The notes beneath the pieces were generated by a model, which searched no databases, had not been told where the DNA came from, and was given only the letters and a program-made list of their open reading frames with translations. DNA of 64,000 nucleotides from G963662905 sp963676415 (GTDB lineage: Bacteria; Bacteroidota; Bacteroidia; Bacteroidales; WRLA01), in the NCBI GenBank assembly GCA_963676415.1, contig OY781097.1:2790001-2854000 (forward strand), given 5' to 3'. This document shows positions 44,019 to 53,808 of this stretch, one piece after another. The first letter of the stretch is position 1; each line of letters starts with the position of its first letter. Position numbers and translations under genes: made by a program.

Positions 44019-45221
44019 ATGGATTTTCTCTCGAAACGCATTTACAGTCTATCTGAATCGGCCACACTGGCGATGACACGAATGGGTCGCGAATTGGCTG
44101 CCAAAGGCCATGATGTGATTAGCTTAAGCATCGGTGAGCCGGATTTTGATACCCCAGAATTTATAAAAGATGCCGCAAAAAAGGCATTGGACGAAAACTA
44201 TACACATTATACGCCGGTTCCGGGATTTCCCGAGCTAAGGCAGGCTATATGTACCAAACTCAAAAGGGATAACGGCCTGGATTATACGCCCGACCAGATT
44301 GTGGTTTCAACCGGCGCCAAACAATCGCTGGCCAACGCCATAATGAGCCTGGTTAACCCCGGCGATGAGGTTGTGGTGCCAACGCCCTACTGGGTTTCCT
44401 ACAGCGAACTGATCAAACTGGCCGAAGGCCGGGCTGTTTATATCCCCACCAGCGTTGAAAGTGATTTCAAATTAACACCGCAACAGCTCGAGTCGTCCAT
44501 AACCCCGCTTACCAAGCTGATTATGCTCAACTCACCAAATAATCCTTCCGGCAGTATTTACCACCGCGAAGAAATTGAGGCTTTGGTGGAAGTTTTGTTG
44601 CGTCATCCCAATGTTTATGTGCTGTCTGATGAAATTTATGAACTGATCAATTTCAGTGGCAAGCATGAAAGTTTTGCCAGCTTTGACGGCATCCGCGATC
44701 GTGTGGTGATCATCAATGGCGTTAGCAAGGGCTATGCCATGACCGGCTGGAGGATTGGTTATCTGGCAGCCCCACGCTATATCGCGGAAGCGGCCACCAA
44801 ATATCAGGGGCAAATAACTTCCGGTACCAATGCCATGGCGCAAAGAGCTGCTATTGATGCCATGCTGGCCGATCCTGCCGAGGTGACTGAGCTTCATGAT
44901 ATGCTGTCGGCATTCAGGGAAAGACGCGATTTGGTTTATGACCGGCTGAAGAAAATTCCCGGGATTAATGTGAACAAGCCCGACGGTGCTTTCTATTTAT
45001 TCCCCGAAATCAAATCCTATATCGGGAAAAGTTTTAAAGGAGAAAAAATCAATACAGATCAGGATTTGTGCATGTACCTGCTCCGCAATGCATTTGTTTC
45101 ATTGGTGCCTGGTTCTGCATTTGGTAATGGTGATTGCCTGCGTATTTCATATGCGACATCCCCGGAGAAACTCAATATTGCCATGGACCGTATTGAGAAA
45201 GCACTGCAAGATCTGGATTAG
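44019..45221 (+). CDS. aspC: PLP-dependent class I aminotransferase (aspartate aminotransferase-like)
   Basis: 400 aa from ATG 44019 (a TTG ten codons upstream is less likely). Motifs are ISLSIGEPDFDTPEFIKDAA, TGAKQSLANAIMSL, LNSPNNPSGSIYHREEI, the PLP lysine in INGVSKGYAMTGWRIGYLAAP, and the C-terminal Arg in DCLRISYATSPEKL. Type Ib aspartate aminotransferases interconvert aspartate/oxaloacetate and glutamate/2-oxoglutarate. The exact amino acid specificity is not fixed by motif. It is monocistronic, with a terminator right after it. Confidence 0.92.
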   Translation: MDFLSKRIYSLSESATLAMTRMGRELAAKGHDVISLSIGEPDFDTPEFIKDAAKKALDENYTHYTPVPGFPELRQAICTKLKRDNGLDYTPDQIVVSTGAKQSLANAIMSLVNPGDEVVVPTPYWVSYSELIKLAEGRAVYIPTSVESDFKLTPQQLESSITPLTKLIMLNSPNNPSGSIYHREEIEALVEVLLRHPNVYVLSDEIYELINFSGKHESFASFDGIRDRVVIINGVSKGYAMTGWRIGYLAAPRYIAEAATKYQGQITSGTNAMAQRAAIDAMLADPAEVTELHDMLSAFRERRDLVYDRLKKIPGINVNKPDGAFYLFPEIKSYIGKSFKGEKINTDQDLCMYLLRNAFVSLVPGSAFGNGDCLRISYATSPEKLNIAMDRIEKALQDLD

Positions 45222-45240
45222 AATTATACTTACGATAAAA

Positions 45241-45285
45241 GAAAAAGACCGGATGTTTCGATAAACCTTCGGTCTTTTTCTTTTA
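45241..45285 (+). terminator. Terminator of aminotransferase gene
   Basis: Perfect 11-bp stem GAAAAAGACCG/CGGTCTTTTTC (45241-45251, 45270-45280) followed by T-rich sequence. Confidence 0.85.
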
Positions 45286-45325
45286 TAATTTTCCGCCCAC
45301 TTTTTAATAAGAAATCCGAATTCCC

Positions 45326-45333
45326 TACTTTTG
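45326..45333 (+). promoter_or_regulatory. -7 box of the hldE-like/menG operon
   Basis: TACTTTTG, an exact TAnnTTTG, 19 bp before the ATG at 45352. The -33 region is weak. Confidence 0.45.
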
Positions 45334-45351
45334 CGGAAACATTAATTGCAT

Positions 45352-46365
45352 ATGATGGATAAAAACGCTGTTAATCAGCTTTTTGATTCTTTTAAAGATA
45401 TGAAGGTGCTGGTCATTGGCGATGTGATGATCGATGCCTATTTATTTGGAAAAGTAAACCGTATTTCCCCCGAAGCGCCTGTGCCGGTTGTGGAGGTTAC
45501 GCGCCGTTCGAACCGCCTGGGAGGAGCAGCTAACGTTGCCTTGAATATCAAAGCAATGGGAGCAAAGCCCGTTTTGTGCAGTGTCATTGGCCGGGACGAA
45601 AAAGCAGCCCTCTTTTTTGATCTGCTCAAAGAGGATGATTTGAGTGCCGAAGGAATTTGCCAGAGTGAAAACCGGATTACGACAACCAAATTCCGGATTC
45701 TTGGTAATTCCAGCCAAATGTTGCGCGTGGATGAAGAAATGAAGGATGATTTGGATGATGATGACCGTGACTGCCTCATGGAAAGGATTACCCAATTAAT
45801 TCTTGACGAAAAAATCAATGCGATCCTGTTTCAGGATTACGATAAAGGAGCAATCAGCCCTGAGTTGATCAGCGATGTAACCCATTTGGCCAGAAAGTAC
45901 AAAATCCCGGTGAGCGTGGATCCGAAAAAACGAAATTTCCTTTCATATCAGGGTGTAGATTTATTTAAGCCCAACCTGAAGGAAATGCGCGAGGGTTTAA
46001 ATATACAGGCGCATTTCGATCAGGAAGCTGTGCTTTTTTCTGCTTCGGAAACTTTGCGCAAAAAGATGAACGCCAAAGCGGTGATGATTACGCTTTCGGA
46101 ACGCGGAGTGCTGATCAATGCCCCCGCAGGCGATGAACAAATTAAAGAAATTGTACCGGCGCATATCCGTCAGATCAGTGATGTATCGGGAGCCGGAGAT
46201 ACCGTGATCAGTGTGGCTACGCTTTGTTTGGCTGCCGGAACCGAGCCTGTTTTTATGGCACGTTTTGCCAATCTTGCCGGTGGTTTGGTTTGTGAAAGCC
46301 TGGGCGTGGTTCCTATTGATGCTGAACGTCTTAAAGAAGAAACAATAAAGCTTTTGCTGTCATGA
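45352..46365 (+). CDS. hldE: D-glycero-beta-D-manno-heptose-7-phosphate kinase (RfaE/HldE domain I type)
   Basis: 337 aa from ATG 45352 (ATG 45355 equally possible). It is a PfkB-family kinase with VLVIGDVMIDAYLFGKVNRISPEAPVPVVEV, SNRLGGAANVALNI, TTTKFRILGNSSQMLRVDEE, SVDPKKRNFLSYQGVDLFKPN and the catalytic DVSGAGDTVISVA. These are the hallmarks of the heptose kinase half of HldE. The nucleotidyltransferase half is absent, so it is either the stand-alone kinase HldA or a separate-domain form. It supplies heptose for LPS or surface glycans. Its stop overlaps the menG start by 4 bp. Confidence 0.88.
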   Translation: MMDKNAVNQLFDSFKDMKVLVIGDVMIDAYLFGKVNRISPEAPVPVVEVTRRSNRLGGAANVALNIKAMGAKPVLCSVIGRDEKAALFFDLLKEDDLSAEGICQSENRITTTKFRILGNSSQMLRVDEEMKDDLDDDDRDCLMERITQLILDEKINAILFQDYDKGAISPELISDVTHLARKYKIPVSVDPKKRNFLSYQGVDLFKPNLKEMREGLNIQAHFDQEAVLFSASETLRKKMNAKAVMITLSERGVLINAPAGDEQIKEIVPAHIRQISDVSGAGDTVISVATLCLAAGTEPVFMARFANLAGGLVCESLGVVPIDAERLKEETIKLLLS

Positions 46366-47081
46366 GTAAGCCAAAAATAAACGGTACAGGCAAAAAAGAA
46401 GGGGTTCGGGAGATGTTCAACAGCATTGCCGGGCATTACGATTTTCTGAATCATTTTCTTTCTGCCGGAATAGACCGTCAGTGGAGGCGGCATCTGATCC
46501 GTAGTTTAAGTGAATCGCATGCCTCAAATGTGCTTGATATTGCGACAGGTACAGCCGATTTGGCCATTCTTGCAGCCCGAAAGCTGCATATACAGGTTGT
46601 TGGGGCAGATATTTCGGAGCAAATGTTGCGTATCGGTAACGCAAAGGTGCAGCAGGCAAAACTGGATAGCCTGATAAAACTTGAACCGGGAGATGCCGAA
46701 AATCTACGCTTTCATGATAATTATTTTGATGCAGCCATGGTTGCATTTGGAGTGCGCAATTTTGAAAACCTGCAAAAAGGCTTATCGGAAATTTTAAGAG
46801 TGATCAGGCCGGGCGGGAATGCTTTTATTCTGGAGTTCTCACAGCCCCGCATGTTTCCTGTAAAACAATTTTATAGCTTTTACTCCAAAACTGTTATGCC
46901 GGGAGCCGGACGCCTGATTTCTAAAAATGATGGTGCTTACACTTATCTTCCGGAAAGTGTTCAGGCGTTTCCCGATGGTGAGGCGTTTTTGAAAGAAATG
47001 AGCAAAGCAGGTTTTGTGAACCTCAGGGAAGAACGCATGACTTTCGGTATTGCAAGTTTGTATATTGGGCAGAAGCCATAA
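46362..47081 (+). CDS. menG: Demethylmenaquinone methyltransferase
   Basis: 239 aa UbiE/COQ5 family. The family signatures are VREMFNSIAGHYDFLNHFLSAGIDRQWRR, VLDIATGTADLAILAA (SAM motif I), DAAMVAFGVRNFENLQKGL and FYSFYSKTVMPGAGRLISKNDGAYTYLPESVQAFP. It methylates demethylmenaquinol to menaquinol, the quinone of these bacteria. The ATGA overlap with the kinase gene shows coupling. In Bacteroidota ubiE/menG is often followed by porT, as here. Confidence 0.95.
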   Translation: MSKPKINGTGKKEGVREMFNSIAGHYDFLNHFLSAGIDRQWRRHLIRSLSESHASNVLDIATGTADLAILAARKLHIQVVGADISEQMLRIGNAKVQQAKLDSLIKLEPGDAENLRFHDNYFDAAMVAFGVRNFENLQKGLSEILRVIRPGGNAFILEFSQPRMFPVKQFYSFYSKTVMPGAGRLISKNDGAYTYLPESVQAFPDGEAFLKEMSKAGFVNLREERMTFGIASLYIGQKP

Positions 47082-47144
47082 GCTACAGAAAATAAATATT
47101 GCGCTTCTCCGTTAAGAAATCAGGCTGAATTAACTGAACATCTT

Positions 47145-47909
47145 TTGAAAAAAATACTTTTTATTATTTCTTTTCTGATCATTGTACTGAATTCCTTTGC
47201 ACAGTATAATATCCCCAAAGTCCCCAATCTGCCAAAATATGACAGAAACCCGAGGCACTTTGGGTTTTATCTTGGTTTTAACCAAATGATGTTTACGATA
47301 AATCCAATAGAAGGATTTCAATATATCACCTACTCCGGAGAACAAATCCCCGATTTGATTGCTGACAGCGCACGTGTAAATGCAATTACGCCACAGGCCG
47401 GTCTTGGATTTACCATTGGAATGGTTTCTAACCTGCGTTTGGGCGAATATTTCGATCTGCGTTTTGTGCCGGGTTTGCAATTCGCTTCCCGTGATATCAA
47501 TTATTCCATAATGCAGTTCCGAAAAACCGATACAACCTATTATGACATAGTAAAGCAGGTGCCAACAACTTATGTCGATTTCCCGCTTAGGGTTAAGTAT
47601 AAAGGAAAGCGCATGCATAATATCCGCCCTTATATCTTCTCAGGGATGACGCTTAAAATCGACCTGGCTTCCAGTGCACAGAAGAAGGAAGAAGCCCGTA
47701 ATGACTTGAAAGTTAAAATGAACCGAATTGATTATGGCTTTGAGTTTGGTGCTGGATTTGATGTTTATACCGTTTGGTTTAAATTTGCTTTCCAGATTCA
47801 GATGACCTATGGTTTTAAAAATATTTTCTATCCTGAAGATAATCTCTATTCCGCTAGTATTGAGTCTGTTCACTCCAAGATATTTCAAATATCCTTTACA
47901 TTCGAATAA
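47145..47909 (+). CDS. porT: Type IX secretion protein PorT, outer-membrane barrel
   Basis: 254 aa with a TTG start and signal peptide (KKILFIISFLIIVLNSFAQ). The remainder is a predicted 8-stranded barrel with aromatic girdles: HFGFYLGFNQMMFTI, TPQAGLGFTIGMVSNLRLGEYFDLRFVPGLQFASR, PTTYVDFPLRVKYKGKR, and a C-terminal strand ending SFTFE. PorT is needed for type IX secretion of proteins with C-terminal sorting domains. Candidate substrates in the window are at 1-2139, 54772-56115 and 57203-60064. The ubiE-porT adjacency supports the call. Confidence 0.88.
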   Translation: MKKILFIISFLIIVLNSFAQYNIPKVPNLPKYDRNPRHFGFYLGFNQMMFTINPIEGFQYITYSGEQIPDLIADSARVNAITPQAGLGFTIGMVSNLRLGEYFDLRFVPGLQFASRDINYSIMQFRKTDTTYYDIVKQVPTTYVDFPLRVKYKGKRMHNIRPYIFSGMTLKIDLASSAQKKEEARNDLKVKMNRIDYGFEFGAGFDVYTVWFKFAFQIQMTYGFKNIFYPEDNLYSASIESVHSKIFQISFTFE

Positions 47910-47945
47910 TTTGTATTTTAGCTGTCTTGTTTAAAAACTTTTGCG

Positions 47946-48638
47946 ATGACAGAAAAGAACCAGCTCTTCGATAAACTAATTGATAAGGCTTCACTTAAGA
48001 TTAATGTGTACCGTAAAACCAATCAGGTTTTTAAAGAATTCAAATCAATAATCCGCGAAACCGTTGATGAGTTCAATAAATATCAGCATGAAAATTTAGA
48101 AGAAACTCCGGTAATTGTACAGTATAAAGACCGGGGCGAGTTTGAAATTGAACTCAAATTTGGTGGCGATGTGCTCATTTTTATGATGCATACCAATGTG
48201 TTCGAATTCAGCCGTTTCCATCAGGTGATGAAGACCCCTTATGTGAAAGAAGATCCGGCACGTTCGTTTTGCGGTATTATCAATATTTATAATTTTCTTT
48301 CCGATTCCTTTAAATACCACCGCATGAACGATATTGGATATCTCATCGGAAGGGTATTCATCAATAAAGATGAACATTATTTTGTGGAAGGAAAGAAAGA
48401 AATTGGCTTGCTGTACAGTAACTTCAATACTTCCGTTATGAGCCGTGAAGCAGCCAAACAGATTGTAGAATCGGCTATTGAATATACCATAAATTTTGAT
48501 CTGCTTACTCCGCCATACGATCAGGTGAAAGAAGTATCACTGCATGAATTCCAAACTACGCTCGACAATATGAAGCTGCGTACGGGAAAAAGGCTTGGCT
48601 TTAAGTTTCAAGCCGATGAAGAGATAATCAAAGACTAA
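47946..48638 (+). CDS. Conserved-looking cytoplasmic protein, unknown function
   Basis: 230 aa, no signal or membrane segment. Mixed alpha/beta composition, with notable segments GEFEIELKFGGDVLIFMMHTNVFEFSRFH, SFCGIINIYNFLSDSFKYHRMNDIGYLIGRVFIN and HYFVEGKKEIGLLYSNF. No catalytic motif was recognised. It follows porT by 36 bp and may be co-transcribed with it. Confidence 0.7.
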   Translation: MTEKNQLFDKLIDKASLKINVYRKTNQVFKEFKSIIRETVDEFNKYQHENLEETPVIVQYKDRGEFEIELKFGGDVLIFMMHTNVFEFSRFHQVMKTPYVKEDPARSFCGIINIYNFLSDSFKYHRMNDIGYLIGRVFINKDEHYFVEGKKEIGLLYSNFNTSVMSREAAKQIVESAIEYTINFDLLTPPYDQVKEVSLHEFQTTLDNMKLRTGKRLGFKFQADEEIIKD

Positions 48639-48691
48639 GGAGATCGTGGGTTTCTCACAGTGATTTGGTATCTTTATCCAAATTCCGTTTT

Positions 48692-49393
48692 ATGCAATCC
48701 AATTCAACGCGCCGTTGGGTGGTTGGGGATATTCACGGCTGCTCAAAAACATTTAAAGCTTTAATCCAAAAAATTGCTTTGTCAAAGCAGGATAAACTCT
48801 ATCTGCTTGGCGATTATATCGACAGGGGAAAAGATGGAGCCGGCGTGATTGATTTTATCATTGAATTACGAAATCAGGGCTATCAGCTTTTCCCATTGCG
48901 CGGAAATCATGAAGGTGATTTGGTGCAAGCGAGTCAAACATACAACGATAAGGATTTGAAAGCTCTGGTAGCACGCATCAATAAAAGTGCCTGCCTGCTG
49001 GATGATGAAGGGAAATTAATCCCTAAATATCTTGGTTTCTGTCGAAATTTGCCTTTGTATTTTGATTTGGGTGATTTTTTTCTGGTGCATGCCGGCCTGA
49101 ATTTTGATTTGGATGATCCCTTGCAAGATGAAAAGGCTATGTTGGTACTCAGGCGATGGACATCGAAAGCTGATATTTCCAAAATTGGAGGAAAAAGGAT
49201 GGTATTTGGTCATGAACCCACACCAATAGACCAGATTTATGAAGCCATAGAAACAAATGCAGATGCGATTCCATTGGATAATGGCTGCTTTTACACCAAA
49301 CCACATAAAATTTATGATGTAAACCAGTTGGGGCATTTGTGCTGCCTTGATCTGGATCGAATGGAATTGATTCTTCAGAAGAATGTTGAATAA
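48692..49393 (+). CDS. Metallophosphoesterase (PPP-type protein phosphatase-like)
   Basis: 233 aa from ATG 48692 (TTG 48665 upstream is less likely). Motifs are VVGDIHGCSKTFKAL, YLLGDYIDRGKDGAG, LRGNHEGDLVQ, then FLVHAGLNF and MVFGHEPTP, covering the two-metal site of the calcineurin-like family. Small prokaryotic members act as protein or nucleotide phosphatases (PrpA/ApaH-like). The substrate is not determined by sequence. Confidence 0.9.
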   Translation: MQSNSTRRWVVGDIHGCSKTFKALIQKIALSKQDKLYLLGDYIDRGKDGAGVIDFIIELRNQGYQLFPLRGNHEGDLVQASQTYNDKDLKALVARINKSACLLDDEGKLIPKYLGFCRNLPLYFDLGDFFLVHAGLNFDLDDPLQDEKAMLVLRRWTSKADISKIGGKRMVFGHEPTPIDQIYEAIETNADAIPLDNGCFYTKPHKIYDVNQLGHLCCLDLDRMELILQKNVE

Positions 49394-49440
49394 TAGAACA
49401 ACAGATTCATTTTAAAATTGTTAATTTTGAAAATAAAAAT

Positions 49441-49677
49441 ATGGAAGCAGTCTATAAAATAAATGCGAATCAAATCAATGATGATTTTCTGCAGTCTCTG
49501 AAAAAATTATTCCGTGGAAAAGAAATTGTTATTCGGGTTTCGAGTGCTCAGGATGAAACAGAGTATCTGAGCTCATATAAATCGAATGAGAAGCACATTC
49601 TTGATAACATGGCTAAAGAACCTGTTATTCGTTTCAAAGGTGATGAGTTCGATAAATATGTTGCAGAAAATGAATAA
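49441..49677 (+). CDS. Antitoxin of YoeB-type module
   Basis: 78 aa, acidic C-terminal half. It has an N-terminal segment (AVYKINANQINDDFLQSLKKLFRGKEIVIRV) that fits short type II antitoxins of Bacteroidota and ends only 5 bp before the toxin gene. The antitoxin should neutralise the toxin and repress its own operon. Confidence 0.75.
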   Translation: MEAVYKINANQINDDFLQSLKKLFRGKEIVIRVSSAQDETEYLSSYKSNEKHILDNMAKEPVIRFKGDEFDKYVAENE

Positions 49678-49682
49678 ACGCT

Positions 49683-49946
49683 ATGCGCGACCTTGTTTTT
49701 AAAGGTAATGCCTTCAATGATTTTAACGAATGGGCAAAAACAGATAAAAAGATATATCGTAAAATTGTTGATTTAATTCAGGAGTGTAGGCGAGATCCTT
49801 TTAAAGGCTCTGGAAAACCTGAAGCATTGAAGCATAATTTTCGTGGATGCTGGTCGCGAAGAATTGACCAGGAAAATAGATTAGTTTATATGGTTCGCGA
49901 AGACAGTATTGAAATTATTTCGTGTAAATACCATTATCCGAAATAA
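49683..49946 (+). CDS. yoeB: YoeB/Txe-family mRNA interferase toxin
   Basis: 87 aa, the usual size. Core motifs are LVFKGNAFNDFNEWAKTDKKIYRKIVDLIQECRRDPFKGSGKPEAL, then RGCWSRRIDQENRLVYMV and the C-terminal active-site segment IISCKYHYPK. The likely catalytic Glu, Arg, His and Tyr are present. YoeB cleaves mRNA in the ribosomal A site under stress. The operon ends with the hairpin at 49951-49983. Confidence 0.93.
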   Translation: MRDLVFKGNAFNDFNEWAKTDKKIYRKIVDLIQECRRDPFKGSGKPEALKHNFRGCWSRRIDQENRLVYMVREDSIEIISCKYHYPK

Positions 49947-49950
49947 AATC

Positions 49951-49983
49951 GAAAGCCCGCTAATCATCGATCAGCGGGCTTTC
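49951..49983. terminator. Bidirectional terminator between yoeB and valS
   Basis: Perfect 11-bp stem GAAAGCCCGCT/AGCGGGCTTTC with an 11-nt loop, between convergent genes. Confidence 0.9.
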
Positions 49984-50005
49984 ATTATTTTGGGTTTCAG
50001 TGGAT

Positions 50006-52636
50006 TTACTTCATTGAGGCAATCTGCTCCTCCAAAATACGGATGCGTTCCATAGCATCGCTTTGTTTTTTGCGCTCCATGGCCACAACCTTTTCGGGGG
50101 CATTGTTCACAAAACGCTCGTTATTGAGCTTTTTCTCCACCGTCTTGATGAAGCCTTTTGTGTAATTTAGTTCTTCCGTTAGTTTCTTGATTTCTGCTTC
50201 TACATCAACTTTATCGCCCAGCGGAACAAAAAATTCCGTAGCGCCCACAACGAAGCTGCCTGCTGTAGTTGGCTTTTCGGTGATGTATTCCAGTTTACTG
50301 ATGTTACAAAGCTTAACGATCATGTCATCGAAATAAGTATCCGCTTGCTCATCCTGATTCTTGCGTACCAATAATTCAATGCTTTCTTTATTGGCGATAT
50401 TTTTTTGCGCCCGGATATTGCGAATACCGATAATCACCTCGCGTGCAAATTCGAATTTTTTAAGCAATCCGGCATCAGGCTCTGTAATTTCCGGCATGGC
50501 CATAGTCATAATGCTTGCGCCTTTACGGTCTTGCAGGATTTGCCAGATTTCTTCGGTAATAAACGGCATAAACGGATGTAAAACACGCATCAGCTTATCG
50601 AAGAAATTTATGGTGTGTTCCAGGGTTTGCGGGTCAATGGCCTCGCCATAAGGCGGTTTAACCATTTCAAGATACCATGAGCAGAATTCATCCCAAACTA
50701 ATTTATAGGCGCTCATCAGTGCATCGCTGATGCGGTACTTTTCAAGTTGCCCGTCAATTTCAGCGATAGCATTGTTTAGTCTGTTTTCAAACCAGGCAAC
50801 AGCAGCTTTGGCATACTGAGGCGTCTCAGTATCTTTGTTTACATTCCATCCTTTTACCAAACGGAGTGCATTCCAGATCTTGTTGCTGAAATTTCGTCCC
50901 TGCTCACAAAGGCTTTCATCAAAGGGGAGGTCATTCCCTGCTGGGGAAGTGAGCAGCATGCCCACACGTACTCCATCGGCACCAAACTGCTCAATCAGCT
51001 TAATAGGATCGGGGCTGTTGCCCAGTGATTTCGACATCTTGCGCCCTAATTTATCGCGGACAATTCCGGTGAGATAGACGTTTTTGAATGGAATTTCATT
51101 GCGGTATTCCTGTCCGGCCATAATCATTCGGGCTACCCAGAAGAAAAGGATTTCCGGTGCCGTAACCAGGTCATTGGTCGGATAATAATATTTTATCTCC
51201 TCATTATCAGGATGACGGATACCATCAAAAACAGAAATCGGCCACAACCAGGAAGAGAACCAGGTATCAAGCACATCTTCATCTTGCTTGATGTCTTCGA
51301 TTTTTAGTTCGGGCAGATCAAATTCTTTTTGTGCCTTTTCAAAAGCTTCCTCCACCGATTTGGCTACGACCATTTCATTGTTGGGTAGGTAATAAACCGG
51401 AATGCGCTGTCCCCACCAGAGCTGACGGCTGATGCACCAGTCGCGTACATTCTCCATCCAGTGGCGGTAAATATTTTTGAATTTCGGCGGATGGAATTGA
51501 ATGGTGTCGTTCATGACCACATCAAGTGCTGGTTTGGCCATTTCTTCCATTTTCAAAAACCACTGCATCGAGAGCTTGGGTTCAATTACGGCATCCGTGC
51601 GTTCCGAAAATCCAACCTTGTTCACATAATCTTCAATTTTGACCATGTGTCCTGCAGCTTCCAGGTCTTTGCTGATTTCCTTGCGCACATCAAAACGGTC
51701 TTTGCCGATATAAAGTTGGGCAGCTTCGCTCATAGTGCCATTGTCATTAAAAATGTCAATGCTGTCGAGTTTGTGCTTAAAACCGATTTCGTAGTCGTTG
51801 ATATCATGTGCCGGAGTAATTTTCAAACATCCCGTACCAAATTCACGATCCACATATTCATCGAGGATGATGGGCACAGAGCGTTCAACCAGAGGAACAA
51901 TTACTCTTTTGCCATGCAGTTGCGTATAGCGTTCGTCTTCGGGGTGGATGCAAACAGCCGTATCGCCAAGAATCGTTTCCGGACGCGTCGTTGCAATGGT
52001 AACCCATTCATCTTCCGTTCCTTCAACTTTGTAGCGGAGATAATATAGTTTGGATTGGAGCTCTTTGTGGATTACTTCCTCATCCGAAAGGGCCGTGAGC
52101 GCCGAAGGGTCCCAGTTGACCATACGCACACCGCGGTAGATCAGCCCTTTATTGTAAAGGTCGATAAAAACATCAATTACAGATTCGTAAAGAGCTTCGT
52201 CCATGGTGAAACGTGTGCGGTCCCAATCGCAGGATGCGCCCAGTTTTTTGAGCTGCTCCAGGATGATGCCGCCATGTTTTTCTTTCCATTCCCAGGCGTG
52301 TTCCAGGAATTCCTCACGGCTCAAAGAAGCTTTATCAATGCCTTCTTGCTTGAGCTTGTTCACAACTTTTGCCTCTGTAGCAATAGATGCGTGATCGGTG
52401 CCCGGAACCCAAAGCGCGTTAAAGCCCTTCATCCGGGCACGGCGTACAAGAATATCCTGAATTGTGTTGTTGAGCATATGCCCCATATGCAGTACACCAG
52501 TGACATTTGGCGGTGGAATCACGACTGTATAAGACGGGCGATCGTCGGGTTCCGATTTAAAATATCCTTTTTCCATCCAGTGGCTGTACCACTTATCTTC
52601 AATCTCAGCAGGATTGTACTTAGGGGCAATATCCAT
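50006..52636 (-). CDS. valS: Valyl-tRNA synthetase
   Basis: 876 aa class Ia synthetase. The HIGH motif is at PPPNVTGVLHMGHML (His50/His53) and KMSKS is in DKLGRKMSKSLGN (near 535). The CP1 editing domain lies between, with TIATTRPETILGD. The anticodon-binding region and a C-terminal coiled coil (EIKKLTEELNYTKGFIKTVEKKL) follow. All catalytic motifs are intact and the length is normal. It charges tRNA-Val and is essential. Confidence 0.97.
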   Translation of the reverse strand: MDIAPKYNPAEIEDKWYSHWMEKGYFKSEPDDRPSYTVVIPPPNVTGVLHMGHMLNNTIQDILVRRARMKGFNALWVPGTDHASIATEAKVVNKLKQEGIDKASLSREEFLEHAWEWKEKHGGIILEQLKKLGASCDWDRTRFTMDEALYESVIDVFIDLYNKGLIYRGVRMVNWDPSALTALSDEEVIHKELQSKLYYLRYKVEGTEDEWVTIATTRPETILGDTAVCIHPEDERYTQLHGKRVIVPLVERSVPIILDEYVDREFGTGCLKITPAHDINDYEIGFKHKLDSIDIFNDNGTMSEAAQLYIGKDRFDVRKEISKDLEAAGHMVKIEDYVNKVGFSERTDAVIEPKLSMQWFLKMEEMAKPALDVVMNDTIQFHPPKFKNIYRHWMENVRDWCISRQLWWGQRIPVYYLPNNEMVVAKSVEEAFEKAQKEFDLPELKIEDIKQDEDVLDTWFSSWLWPISVFDGIRHPDNEEIKYYYPTNDLVTAPEILFFWVARMIMAGQEYRNEIPFKNVYLTGIVRDKLGRKMSKSLGNSPDPIKLIEQFGADGVRVGMLLTSPAGNDLPFDESLCEQGRNFSNKIWNALRLVKGWNVNKDTETPQYAKAAVAWFENRLNNAIAEIDGQLEKYRISDALMSAYKLVWDEFCSWYLEMVKPPYGEAIDPQTLEHTINFFDKLMRVLHPFMPFITEEIWQILQDRKGASIMTMAMPEITEPDAGLLKKFEFAREVIIGIRNIRAQKNIANKESIELLVRKNQDEQADTYFDDMIVKLCNISKLEYITEKPTTAGSFVVGATEFFVPLGDKVDVEAEIKKLTEELNYTKGFIKTVEKKLNNERFVNNAPEKVVAMERKKQSDAMERIRILEEQIASMK

Positions 52637-52752
52637 AATTATAGTTTTAAAATCGCCTGCAAAAATAGGAACTTAAATGTAAATTTCCCCTGAAAAGAAA
52701 AGTGTTTTTGCCTGAAATGACCAGCTGTGGAGGTTTGTTTAAGCAGAAATTG

Positions 52753-53808
52753 CTAAAACCATTTCTTTTTTCGGAAATAGATCAGCATGATCAAGGCCAT
52801 GGCAAGCATGATAATCCATGCCAGCGGATATCCCCAGCGCCAGCTTAGCTCGGGCATGTTTAAGAAGTTCATGCCATAAATACCTGCTATAAAAGTCAGG
52901 GGGATAAAAATTGTGGCCACAATGGTCAGTGTTTTCATTACCTGGTTCATGCGGTGCCCTTGAATGGAGAAAAACAGATTGGTTTTGCTTTCGAGTATCA
53001 GTTCCATTTGATCGCATTCATCCAGTAAAGTAAGGCATAGGTCCTTCAGCTCAAAATAGTATTTTATGTGTTTTTCATGGATAAAATTAAAATTTTCCCG
53101 TTCAATTTTGCCGATAAACTCCTTAATCGGAAGTATTGCTTTTTTAATGTGGTGCAACTGCTTTTTGCGTTTCTCGATTGTACTGATGATTTCCGGTGAT
53201 GGATCTGAGGACAAATCAAGCTCACTTATTTCGTTGATGTTTTTTTCGATTTGGGAGAGGGTGATAAAATAATTGTCGAGAATGGATTCGAGCAGCAGGT
53301 ATAGTAGAAAATCGGTGCCACGCTCCCGCACAATGCCCGTATTGTTTCTCAGGCGATCGCGTATATGGTTAAAATAAGCCGCATTGCGCTCCTGAAATGA
53401 TACCAGATAGTTTTTGCCAAGAATAAAACTTAATTGCTCTTGCTCAATAGACTCCCCATCGGTAGGGACAAAAGATTTTATCGTGAAAAACCAATAATCT
53501 TCAAACTCCTGAAACTTTGGGCGTTGGTTTACATCCAGAATATCCTGGATGACCAGATTGTGGATATGGAGCTTATTGCAGATGCTTTTGATAGTGTCTG
53601 TATCGTGTATGCCTTTGACATGCAGCCAAAAACGGTCATGATCATTTCCGAAGCCATTAAAATCGGGTTCATTTAAAAGGCTGTTTTCAATGCAGTCTTT
53701 CTCATTATATTGAAAAAGGTGAATATGCACCCTGTCCATAATTTGTTTGCCCGTAAAAATGGCCGTTGCAGGATTAGTTTTTTTGCGGTTGAGCCTCTTG
53801 TGTATCAT
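52753..53808 (-). CDS. corA: CorA-type magnesium/cobalt transporter
   Basis: 351 aa from ATG 53808. This start gives the family N-terminus NPATAIFTGKQIMDRVHIHLFQYNEKD and overlaps the 3' end of the mscS gene by 35 bp. A large cytoplasmic funnel domain (about 30-285) with long helices precedes the two membrane helices. The selectivity motif GMN lies in AGIYGMNFLNMPE, and the C-terminus is short and basic (RKKKWF). It takes up Mg2+ as a pentamer. It follows the mechanosensitive channel gene in one operon. Confidence 0.93.
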   Translation of the reverse strand: MIHKRLNRKKTNPATAIFTGKQIMDRVHIHLFQYNEKDCIENSLLNEPDFNGFGNDHDRFWLHVKGIHDTDTIKSICNKLHIHNLVIQDILDVNQRPKFQEFEDYWFFTIKSFVPTDGESIEQEQLSFILGKNYLVSFQERNAAYFNHIRDRLRNNTGIVRERGTDFLLYLLLESILDNYFITLSQIEKNINEISELDLSSDPSPEIISTIEKRKKQLHHIKKAILPIKEFIGKIERENFNFIHEKHIKYYFELKDLCLTLLDECDQMELILESKTNLFFSIQGHRMNQVMKTLTIVATIFIPLTFIAGIYGMNFLNMPELSWRWGYPLAWIIMLAMALIMLIYFRKKKWF